Assembly (NCBI RefSeq): GCF_932294415.1
Contig: NC_065542.1
Coordinates: forward strand, 42,993,942-43,057,941
Reading direction: 5' to 3'
DNA: 64,000 bases
Origin: Quercus robur
Lineage: Eukaryota; Streptophyta; Magnoliopsida; Fagales; Fagaceae
Shown here: positions 46,169 to 56,925 of the stretch, in pieces
Layout: each line of letters starts with the position of its first letter
How positions within the stretch are numbered: the first letter of the stretch is position 1
The notes under the pieces: generated by a model
Databases searched by the model: none
What the model saw: the letters and a program-made list of their open reading frames with translations, nothing else
Told to the model about the DNA's origin: nothing
Translations under genes and position numbers: made by a program

Positions 46169-46962
46169 AGTCATATCTATATGCCAGACCAGCTACTTAA
46201 TGCATTTTCCATTATTTTTTTTAAAAAAAAAATCAACTCAACTCAACATATGGAGAAATTATAATATTCATATGATGGACAAGTAATGTGGTTTACCATT
46301 CCACTAAAAAATTTTCACTTGTTTAAAATTATTAGTTAAAATTTTTTTTTAAACATAAATTAATTACTGACTCATTAATTTTAAACAAATAGAAATTTTT
46401 TAGTGGAATAGTAGACAAATAACATAGTCTACTAAAAGACTATAATTTCTCCAACATATGGGTAGACTGTATTGATAGATAATAGGGGATAGAATAGGAG
46501 GGATTCAGAACAGACGTTAATCATCACAACAATCACTAAATTATCAATTGAAGCCGTTCGTCATCACAACCTTGAGAACCACGATAATGAAAGAACATTT
46601 CTGATTTCTGTCGTATTAATTAATTGACTATTGAGACTTGGGGTTTTATCATGTATGGGATAGCGTGCGAAGTAAAGGTGAGATTGGATAGGATACTTAT
46701 TGCGGTGGAAGTGCTCATGAGACTACCCTCCAAATACATAATCTGAATTAGGTGCCCTTCCAAGCCGTGGAAGTCTCTCTTGTCTTACTTCAAGTCTTCA
46801 ATACTCTTCCCCACCTCAACCATTCAATTTCTTTGAGCAATTTAGCATTGAAAAATCTCCTACATTTGTCTTTTATTTAGGTACTGCACTTTTATCCTCA
46901 TAGAGAGGGCACTACATATTGTTCCATGATAACGAAGGATTGTACTAGTGTATGGAAATTAA

Positions 46963-47246
46963 GGGTCCATTTTGATTGAACTTATTGTTGTTGAAACTGA
47001 AAACTAAAAACTGAAAACACCGTAGCAAAATAATTTTTAAATGTGTAAATAGTACTGTAGAATTCATTTTTAATATTTTTTAATAAGTGAACAGTATATG
47101 CACAGTGCGTAAACAGTGCATACACTGTTCATAACAGTAAATGTTGTCTCCCAGAGTTAACAAATGCGGGCAAAAAAAGAAAAAAAAAAGGAAAACGTAA
47201 AACTGGAAAATGTGGACGCAGGATTCAGTTGAATCCAAACGCACAC
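46963..47246. mobile_element. MITE (TAA target, GGGTCC...TTTGGATT family)
   Basis: Flanked by TAA (46960-46962, 47247-47249). The interior shares CTGAAAACACYGTAGC and AAATAATTTTTAAAT with the MITE at 56103-56378, so the two belong to one family. The inverted ends are weak (GGGTCCATTTTGATT against GTGTGCGTTTGGATT). Confidence 0.6.
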
Positions 47247-47249
47247 TAA

Positions 47250-49579
47250 ATTCCCATTGAAAACCTAATCGCTTTCTTGACTTAAAATTAATCGATTCTA
47301 TCAAATTTGGTTTAATTCTCTTTGACCAAGAACGCATTTCTTCTAAATTGTATCCTGCTTTGACAATAGTATGCCAACACAATTGAATATCATAAAGCGT
47401 AGGCTACACAGTTTATGATGTTATAGACACTTTATTTTGCAACCATTAATTAAATAGTGACTCCATTGTAAGTCCTTTAATTTAAAGAAAATCAACCATG
47501 GTGATGGTAAAATCTTCACCTTGAAATTCACAATCATGGTGATAGAAGAAGAGAGGGTTCTCTCCTCCCTTTCTTCTCATCATTATCACTTCGGGTCATA
47601 GTTCTCACATATGTAGAGCCAGGAGTTGAACGTGATGGTTCAACTCATGCCTCCTTATGGCGCTTGGTGACTAATCAAATCAAGAATCTGCCTGGGAGTG
47701 TGGGGGGTTAACAAGTTTTTATTTCAAGTTTTAATAATATTCATGATTGAAAATGTTTGTTCTATAATTCTAATAGAAATTGGAAAAGTAAGTACAAGAA
47801 CAATCACTCTATAAACAAATTGGTAGGTTATTGATTTTTTAGTCCTTTTACTAGCAACTGGCACAAATAAAAAAATTTAACAATTTTTTGAAATCCAAAT
47901 GTCAAACTATATTGTTCTCTTATGGTGAAGTTCCGTTTTTAATAGTAAATTCTCTTGGATCGCGAATTCTTACAAATAAAAATTATTTACTAACAAACAA
48001 ATATAATAAAATCTAAAAAGATTCACGTATCTTAAGTTCCATAGCCAAGTTAAGAATATGCAACTCCTTTATATGTTTCCTAAACTAATGCTTTAATTTT
48101 AATTGTTTATTAGAACACAACAGATATCTAATCAATAATGATGCTCATTTTTCAAGCAAAAAATAAATAAACAAAAGTAATAATGCTCATTTGTAAAGCC
48201 ATTTTGCTTATGGCACAAAAAAATAAATTTAAAAATAAAACAAAAAACCTTTTAGATGGATGTCAATAGCATGATAGTACCCAAATCCAAATGTCGCAAA
48301 CTTTGAATTTTGGGTCACTCATAAGTCAACAACGAAAATATGAAACACATAATTATAATATATAAGTCATTTACATTTTTTTTGGGGTGAATTATTTTTA
48401 TAAGAGATTTGTTTTTCTTTTTGTTAAACAAGAGGATTTTTGTTTTTTCCCTTTTTTGGAAGGGGGCCGTAGATCACATGTATGAGTTAGGTGGGCATAG
48501 AGAGCTTGTTTTTCAGTTTTGGGGACCAAGTGTGATTTTTTTTTTTTTAACCAAATAATCCAAATAATATGTAATATTATATACTATTAAAAAAAAGGAT
48601 TTTGTTAACGGTACCATAAGGTGCCCGTGAACTACAGATTTTGTCCTTTTATTTTTATTTTTTTTATTGTAGTTTTATGTTATTTTTTTGCAACTTTTAA
48701 GTTGTGGGGCCAACTTCATAGAGAAAAAAATAAAATAAAATAAATTGTGGGGGTCAAATTTATGTCTTTTTCTTCTATTTATTCAATTTTTTTATTAAAT
48801 AAAACTCACATTAGTGCAATCTTAACAAGCACCATGCGGTGCTGGTTAATATTTGTCTTAAAAAAGTATTTTAAAAATAGGGTCTGGTTAATGTGTGTCC
48901 TAAGGGTACACAGCCTTTTATTTTTGGAAACATTTTCTCGAAAATTGAAAAAACTGTTATTACCTTTTCAATTCCCAAAAAAATGTTTCTAAAAGTAGAA
49001 AATTTAATGTATACCCTTAAGGCAAACATTAGCAAAATCCTTAAAAATATTCATAGTTTCGATGCGGTGCTCAATTTCATTATGTGCTGGTGAACCAGCA
49101 CCACATGCTTCAATATTAACCATGCGGTGCTGAATTTCATACTGTCAAAACTCACAACCCACCACCAATACTAGACTTGGCTACCAAATCAAGTCAATTA
49201 GGTTTAGGTTCAAACTAATTGGACACAGGTCAAGTTAGATTTGTGCCAAATATTGGTCATCAGATTAAGGTCATCCTGAACAATTTGTAAAATCTATGAT
49301 CCTTACCAAGTCTTTTTTAGAGTCAAGTCAATCTAGTATTATCTGTATTTTTTCACATGCAAAAATATTAATAAAAAAACAAAAAAAAATTCAAAATATT
49401 GTAATTTTTTTTTTCTTTTCAATAAAAATAAGAGAACAAATGAACAAAAATACTAAAAAATAAAACTTAAATGATACATAAATTCTATATTTTAAATAAT
49501 CCAAGGTCCACCAAATGGAAGCCTTCAAGCCTATAAGTCATTAAGAAAGAATCTAGAGTGTTTGTAGGGAGGAAAGAAC
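47250..49579. other. Intergenic DNA
   Basis: AT-rich, no gene supported. Between 48590 and 49140, GGTTAATGTGTGTCCTAAGG (48887) and TTAATGTATACCCTTAAGG (49004) form near-direct blocks, and CATGCGGTGCTG occurs at 48834 and 49123. This hints at a further decayed MITE cluster. Confidence 0.4.
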
Positions 49580-49582
49580 TTA

Positions 49583-50619
49583 GGTTGTGTTTGCTTTGGC
49601 GTAAAATATTTTTCAATAAAAAATCTTTCCAACTAAAATCATTTTCAAGGAAAAATTTTATTTTTCAAATTTTTCTTACATTTTTGAAAATGCTTAGAAA
49701 AATACTTTCCATTTTTTGGCACGACATAAATTATTTTAAAAAAAAAATCCTTTTTTTACATAAAATGTAAATGACCAAAATACACCCCCCCCCCTCTCTC
49801 TGAACTTCCAAAATGATCTAAATACCCTCACCAAAACCACCAAAATACCCTCAGAAACTCCAAAAAGAGCAAAATAATCTAAAACGTCTAAAATTGCCAA
49901 AAATATGGAGATTCCACTGATATTTTGGTCATATGAGATATTCCAGGTGTAATTTGGTCATTTTGGAGTTTTGTGGGTATTTTAGTTATTTTGGAGATTT
50001 TAATTGTATGTCATTTTAGGGATTTTATAGGTATAATTACAACTTTAAGCATTTGAGGGTATTTTGATCGTTTAGGATGTTCCAAGAATCCAAGGGCATT
50101 TTGATCATTTTAGAGGTTTCAAGGGGTATTTTGGTCATTTGAGGGTTGGGTATTTTGTAGTTTTCACTTTTTAGTGGTATTTGGTCATGTTGGGCATTTT
50201 AAGGAAACTTTGGTTATTTTGGAGGTTTTGAGGATATTTTAGTCATTTTGGAGTTTTAGATGTATTTTGATAATTTTGGAAAAACTATGAGTATTTTGAT
50301 CATTTTAGAGGCAATTTGGGCATTTTGGGGGTATTTTGTCATTTTGGTAATTATAGTAGTTTTAGGGGATCTTTTGGTTTTCTAGAGGACTCTGTGAAGG
50401 TGCTAAAGGCAGAAGAAGAAAAGAAATCTCTCTTCTTTTTTTTTTCTTTTTTTTTTTTTTTTTTTTTGTAAAACATTTTACAACCATCATAAATCATTAC
50501 TACATTTTCCTGATCAATGGAAAACATTTTTGGTTTGTCTAGGACTTTATGTCAAGCCAAGTACCTGAAAACACTAAAAATATTTTTGGAATATATTTTA
50601 CATTGAAACAAACACGTCC
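49583..50619. mobile_element. TIR element with TTA target and an internal minisatellite
   Basis: GGTTGTGTTTG at the left and GGACGTGTTTG (reverse complement) at the right, flanked by TTA (49580-49582, 50620-50622). TAAAATATTTTTC-like sequence lies next to both ends. The interior from about 49890 to 50370 is a degenerate minisatellite of ATTTTGGTCATTTTGGAGG units. No transposase. Confidence 0.5.
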
Positions 50620-50639
50620 TTATTATTATTATTATTATT

Positions 50640-51340
50640 TTAGGCTAATAAAGCAAAGAGGAAGAAGTGTGAGTTTGAAACATGTTTACAAAGAATTAGA
50701 AAGTTAAAATAAGAAGAAATAAATACAAGAAATAAATTCCATATGAAAAAAAAATAAAAAAATGATTGAACTAACCTAGCTTTTTTTTTTTGATAAGCTT
50801 GAACTAACGTAGCTTGGCATTTCAACAAGTTGGATTCAGGTTAACCTGTATTTTAACAGGTTCAAAAAATTCCGACCCATATCCTTTTTCTTTTTCTTTT
50901 TTTTAATTCAGAAAAATAATCAGTTCTAGATCTAATTTTGCCCATTTTATTTGGTACTAGCCTTAAATGGGCTGAAGCTACCATAGCAGAGCACTTTTTT
51001 TTTTTTTTTTTTTTTTTTTTTGAGAAGGATCAGAGCACTTTCTAGCATCAAAGAGAAATGGTTGTTTGTGGATTTTTTATTAGCACAAGAAAAATAATTA
51101 TAGAAAACATAAGAATTTACCGATATGACATTTTATTGCTAGAACTAAATTGATCATCTGGCAATTTTCTATATAGTCGATGTGGTACCGTATCATCCAC
51201 CTAAAATGTCGGATGTTATAAAAACAAAACTCTTTGGACGAAAACTGTAGTATCCTACTAGTTCTTTTTGTAATGAATGCTATTTATTATCCTATTAACA
51301 CTAGTGTAGTAGGTATAATTTAATAATGAGAATAAATTAG
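50640..51340. other. Intergenic DNA
   Basis: AT-rich with a T-tract near 50995-51020. No gene or repeat structure that I can support. Confidence 0.5.
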
Positions 51341-51348
51341 ATAGGAGT

Positions 51349-52024
51349 TGGCATAAAAGGCATGTTTTATGCCAACCAATCCTGACCCGTCCCATCAAAT
51401 TTTTACCCACAAAACAATAAACTTTAACACACAATAACCCCCAAATTTTCATAAATCAAAACCCAATTTCACCATGAAAATCACAGAAGTGACCGTTGGA
51501 GACAGTGACGATGATGCTTATAGTCTGAAGGTGACACCAGACAAAACCACCAGCACTAGGTGGTTGTGCCGATGATGCAGGCCATTTTTTAAATCTCAGT
51601 GACTTGGAGTTCTAGACCAAGTTTCTCTTCAATCTTACGGAGAGAGTAGAAAAAAGAAAAGAAAAGAAAAGCAATAACTCAGAAAAAAAATCCTACTGTT
51701 TACAAATCTCCAACAACTTCTCAGACTATCTCTCGCCGGACTCATTTCCAAAAGCTCTTGCTGTAACTGTTCTTTTGAACAGTAACATTGGGTTTTGATT
51801 TTCTGCAGATTTTGGGTTTAATTTTTTTTTTTCTATTAAATTTGGTATTTGAGAGGGAGTGGTAGTGTGTGTTATCGTTTATTATTTTTATGGGTAAAAG
51901 AGAGAGATTCAGACGTGATTTATGAACATTTGGGGGTAACAGTGTGTGTTAAAGTTTATTGTTTAGCGGGTAAAAATTTGACGTGGTAGATCAGGATTGA
52001 CTAACGTAAAACACACCTTTTACC
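51349..52024. mobile_element. Mutator-like element with ~110-bp inverted repeats
   Basis: The left arm (TAAAAGGCATGTTTTATGCC, CAATCCTGACC, CAAATTTTTACCC, AACAATAAACTTTAACACAC, CCCCCAAATTTTCATAAATCA) and the right arm read in reverse complement match nearly throughout. The interior is about 420 bp with no clear ORF. Exact ends and target-site duplication are uncertain. Confidence 0.6.
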
Positions 52025-54063
52025 TCTATTTCTGACCCAAATTATTAATAATTAAATACTTATTGCCATAAAAATATAATAATTAGATACTTATGATTCA
52101 GAAAAAGAAAATTTGAATGCTTATTCCTCAATTGAAAATTTACATAATAGGGTGCTAATTCTAGTATATAAAATAAAGGTGTACATATTTTATCAAAATA
52201 ATAATCTATATATATAATAATAGGTGAAGTAGAGAGAAACTCAAATTGCAATTCCAAATTAGAATTCTAATTTTGTGCCATGTGTCTACATCTATGTGGC
52301 CATCAGTTCATAATTATCCTTCCAATTGTTCAATTAGAATTTGAAATTGAAGTTGAATTTTGCTCCATGTGGCTAAATGTACGTGGGACCATTCTCATTA
52401 AAACCACTTCTATGTATTGGATCAAGTGAATTACTGTACTAATTAAGTTTTTTCTTGATTTTGTGTGGCCCTTTTCTTTTTTTTTTCTTTTTCTTTTTCT
52501 GCAAAATAACACGTTAGGTTAACCTCCCCTATACATTTTAGGTTTAAAGGTTGTGCTTTTTTTTTTTTTTTTTTTTTTTTTGGCCAAATAAAACCTTCTT
52601 AAGAGTGTCAATTAAGTTTTTTAGTACAAAAAACGAGGAGCTAATTGTTTTAATTTTTGTACAGGAATTTATACTGCTTAGAAAACCGAGGGGCCTAATT
52701 CGTTAAAACTTGAAAACCAAGAAAGAAGTGGCAAACAGAAAGATCAGTTCTCTTTATATAATTACATATTGCTTATAATCTGCCATGGACGAACAAAATA
52801 GAGGGCGGCCAAGTACTAGAGATTCTGTACAACAGTCTAAACTGTGAGATTAATTATGGTCTCTCAAGATTCCACCAAGGCTAAAGACATTTTTACGGCG
52901 AGCAAATACTGATTCACTCCCCACGAAGATAGCACTATTGCGACAAGGTATTTTATAGGATCATTTCTGTAATAATTGTAATGAAGTTCCACAAGATACT
53001 CTTCATGTTCAAAGGGGGTTTCATGCATTCCATATATGTCTAGAACTACTCCAACGTTCATACATGATGAAAATTTATATTGGTCATATTTTAGTAATTT
53101 TACACGATGCTAGATGTTACACCAATAATTTTGATGGTTGTAGACATGTAGTTTTGCTTTGTCACATGTAAGTCCATGGCTCACTTACTAAATCAATTAA
53201 TATGCTCGCCATGTGGACTCTTTTCAAGTGTGGATGGAATAGCTTCAACCATATTGCTTGATTAAGCTTCAACCATATTCCTGTGTAATGAAAGTTATTG
53301 CTATTTTCACTCCCAAAAAAAAAAAAAAGGGAGAGAGAGAGATTTGAGGGTTACCACTTATCACCCTTTCGCCTCTGTCAAATTGCTGAAATAGCTTTTG
53401 GTAAATTTTTAATTTTTACTTTTTAAATTTGGGCATTATATATGATTTTCATTTGAGTAATTGGTAGAAGATATTGTTTCTTTTTTTGGGGTTAATTTTG
53501 TAAGACTTATTACTTTTAATGTGTTTACATTTCTTTTTCTTTTTTACTTTTACAACGACAAGTTTTTAGCTCGCAGTTGTTGATTTATGATTGTTGAGTA
53601 CTCCTACAATCAATGCACTAAATTCTATGATAAATCAATTATTTGGATTTATCATTTTCTACTCCCATGTGTTGATAATATATGTTTAATGTATTGCTAC
53701 AGCCTTTTCCAAGTAGTTTCCATACTTATTAAGGAGTTGTGATGTGGGAGATTTCAAGAAATGTAATGAAGCATCTTACTCAATACATCTATGATCAATT
53801 ATTCAAATAATCAAGCCGTTTTTATTGCTATTGGATGCAATTTGCAATATCACATCTATGATTCTTATTATGTGGTATTTCTCATCTATTAGATCCAAAT
53901 AAACTTAACTTTAAAATTTAGTTTTTGCTTTTGTTTATATTTGGTTATTTTTGTTTATAATTTTGTATCCTCCGTTTTAGTGAAGTATGTTGTAGAAAAG
54001 ATATTTGTGATCCTTAGCTGATTTAAGGGTTGAGTTTGAATTCGGTAAGGATGGGGCCATCCA
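52025..54063. other. Intergenic DNA
   Basis: AT-rich. A minus-strand frame at 52864-53061 (65 codons, containing HETPFEHEEYLVELHYNYY) has less biased composition than its surroundings and could be an exon relic, but I do not recognise it. Nothing else is supported. Confidence 0.4.
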
Positions 54064-54290
54064 AAAAGAAATTGCCACATCAGTTTTTTACTTAAAGTTC
54101 AATAGATCCAACCACACATAATAACATCTTATTAAACTTATAGTTAAGTTGGATTTTCAAATGGATATTAGAATTGATTGAGTGTAGTTGTGCCTATTTT
54201 TTAATACATGTAATATGATGAAGTGGCATGTTGGGATTGGAGAGGTAAAACTTCATTTTTACACCACATTCTTATAAAATTTAATCTCTT
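54064..54290. repeat. Dispersed repeat, second copy of 1022-1242
   Basis: Shares the ordered blocks listed for 1022-1242 in the same orientation, about 53 kb apart. Confidence 0.5.
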
Positions 54291-54874
54291 AAGGCTTCAG
54301 CCCCAATGCTATTTTGACTTATCGAGGCCCCTTGGCAATTGGGAAAAATGATTTTTTTTTTTTTTTAAGAGCAACCTTAAATATATATATATATATATAT
54401 ATATTTGTTTTTATTGCATATTTCTTTTATAGTCTTAACAATATGGATTTAAATATTATTAATGGGGCATTGCCATTAAGGGATTCCTCTTAGATTAGCA
54501 TCAGGTGTTGTAAAAATGTCACTTTAACATATCAAAAACCTACTTTATCTTTTTTACGTATTATCAAAAACAAAAAGACACATAATTTGGCTCTTTCTGA
54601 TGATAGTTAGAGTTTATTCTCTAATGAAAATTTGAAATTAATGTGTATATTTGATAAAAAAATTATATATTTAATTGTGATTATTCATAAATATAACTGT
54701 GCATTGTAGTAAGAAACTTAACGTAACCAATATCATGAAAATTGAAAGGAAAAATCATTTTAGTACCTTCAAATGTCTTGAACTAATGCTCTATATGTTT
54801 AATAACCCAAGCTAACATTAATAGTATCATTACAATTAACAATACCCGCGCGTAAGCACAAGCTTACATACTAG

Positions 54875-55943
54875 TAATAATCATGGTTTTAAAAATCGGA
54901 ACGGACAAAGAACCGAAAAAAAGGCTGATTATTGGTTTTATGATTCGACTGGGGTCGGACCGATGGTCGAACCGATGATGTCATAATTAATATAATTTAA
55001 ATATTTAAATAATTTTTATATGAATTTTGAATTTTAATAGCTTATTTTAAGAAAATATAAAATATAGATTTTTTTTTTCTTTTTTTGCATACTATTTTTT
55101 TTTTTCTGGTCAATAATTATTGACAAAAAAAGAAAAAAGAATAATCTATCAGTAAGATTTCATATATTTATTTTTATAAATAATAGTTTAACTTTACCCA
55201 TTCATCTATTCAAAATAATAAAAAATAAAAAAATCTCTCAAAGTCAAGTGATTAGACAACTCACTGACATATCTATCTCCTTTCCACCCACCATCTCACT
55301 CCCAGCCACACACGTTTACCTTTTTCTAAGAATCTTCTTTTTTTTTTTTTTTTTTTTTCCCTCATAAATCTACCACCCCACACGGTTTACCATCAAAAGA
55401 TTCAGAAGTCTTATTTTTTCAGTTCTCACTTCTCAGTGTTTTGTGTTTTGTCTTTCGCTCTTTTGTCCTCCAAGCAGTACCTCCATCCGTCCCCCTCTCT
55501 CTCTGTAAGTTAGACAAAATCCTCTCATTCACTGTCTCACCGAAGAGCCGTGGGTACCTCATACCAGTCCAAAAGGCTGGTTTCAACACCAAGTATGAGC
55601 ATTCAGTAATTTTCTCACTCTCTCAAGCCTAACAGATATGAGAAAAAAGAAGATTTTTTGAGCAAAAAATCTGTCCTTACACACTTATACCGACAGATCT
55701 AAGGAAAAAAAAGATTTTTCTGCAAAATAAAGCTCCATTTCAGATCTCTTTCATCAATTTTGTAAAACCGGTTTAACCTTTCCGGTTTCCGATTTTTCCG
55801 GTTGAACCAACGGTTACCGGTTAAATCTGGTTTTTTTTTTTTTTCTATTTTCGATTTTTAAGCATAACCGAACCGGATTATTCTCCGATTTCCGATCGAA
55901 CCGACCGATTCAGTCCGGTTTTTAAAACTATGATAATAATAAA
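54875..55943. mobile_element. TIR element with GGTTTTAAAAAYCGG ends
   Basis: Left ATCATGGTTTTAAAAATCGG and right (reverse complement) ATCATAGTTTTAAAAACCGG. Subterminal CGGTTCGA / CCGGTT / ACCGAACCGG motifs are dense at both ends, a pattern seen in hAT-like non-autonomous elements. The interior (about 55240-55760) contains pyrimidine-rich, gene-like leader sequence but no conserved frame. Boundaries and target-site duplication are uncertain. Confidence 0.55.
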
Positions 55944-56102
55944 GGTGTATATAATCCGAATGAACTTTTGGTTCTATCAGGAATACAAATCCTCTCTCTT
56001 CGAGTCTCTCAATGTGACTTTCACACTGAGTGAGGTAAGAATTTGTATTTTCCGATTGGTGTAGACGTGGTTTCCTCCTTTCCTCAGGAATAATGTTAGT
56101 TA

Positions 56103-56378
56103 GGGTCCGTTTGGATACAACTGAAAACTGAAAAACACTGTAGCGAAATAATTTTTAAATATGTGAATAGTATCGTGAGACCCATTTTTAATGAAAAAGT
56201 TACTGAAAAGTGAAATTTGTGGGTCCGTAAACAGTACACGATGTGTTGTGATTGATCCAAAAAAATTTGAAAAGTCAAAGTTTGCGGCAACACCCAAAAC
56301 GCTCCAAAACGCGTAAAAAAAAAAAAAACAGACAAAACGCAAACGCAACTTTTTTTTCAGCCGAATCCAAACGCGCTC
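56103..56378. mobile_element. MITE (TTA target, GGGTCCGTTTGGAT family)
   Basis: GGGTCCGTTTGGAT at the left and GAGCGCGTTTGGAT (reverse complement) at the right, flanked by TTA (56100-56102, 56379-56381). Interior blocks ACTGTAGCGAAATAATTTTT and TAAACAGTACA are shared with 46963-47246. It lies about 550 bp before the alcohol oxidase gene. Confidence 0.65.
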
Positions 56379-56838
56379 TTAGGCCCACTACGAAACTCAC
56401 AATTTTATTAGAACTCGCTCACGTCAAAAAGGGATAAGAATGATAATAATAATAAAATTGACCAGACAATAGCCTCGTCATAAGTGTGGACTGTTTCGGC
56501 ATTGTAAAGTAACATATTTTCGGGGTGTGAAAAATCAAAACAATAGGCTTTTTCGTGTTAACATTAACATTTAATTAGGAAAAGTCTTTCCTCAAAAAAA
56601 TTTTTAATTAGGAAAAGTCTTTCCTCAAAAAAATTAGGAAAAGAGACTTTTCCTAATTTAAAACAAAAACCTGAGAGAGAGGAGAAGCCAAAAACATAAT
56701 TAAAACATAAGGGTTGTATGGACCCATGGCCATCTGTCTCTATCTATCTAGTATCTGCAAAACCATCAGCTTAAAATAAAATACACCAATTTAGCATCAA
56801 CACGTATATTGATAGAGTAGAATACTCTATAAAAAAGT

Positions 56839-56846
56839 TATAAATA
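56839..56846 (+). promoter_or_regulatory. TATA box of the alcohol oxidase gene
   Basis: TATAAATA, 80 bp before the ATG at 56926, which would give a 5' UTR of roughly 50 nt. An alternative TATAAAAA lies at 56828. A CT/GA-rich stretch follows (GAGAGAGAGTGAGAG). Confidence 0.5.
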
Positions 56847-56925
56847 GAGAGAGATTACTCAGAAAGACTTGGAAAAAAAAAAAGATTGGAAAGAGAGATA
56901 TATATATTTTGAGAGAGAGTGAGAG

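Noticed and set aside
52864..53061. 65-codon minus-strand frame with HETPFEHEEYLVELHYNYY
   Set aside because: Composition looks protein-like, but there are no supporting exons, splice context or recognised family. Noted only as a possible relic.
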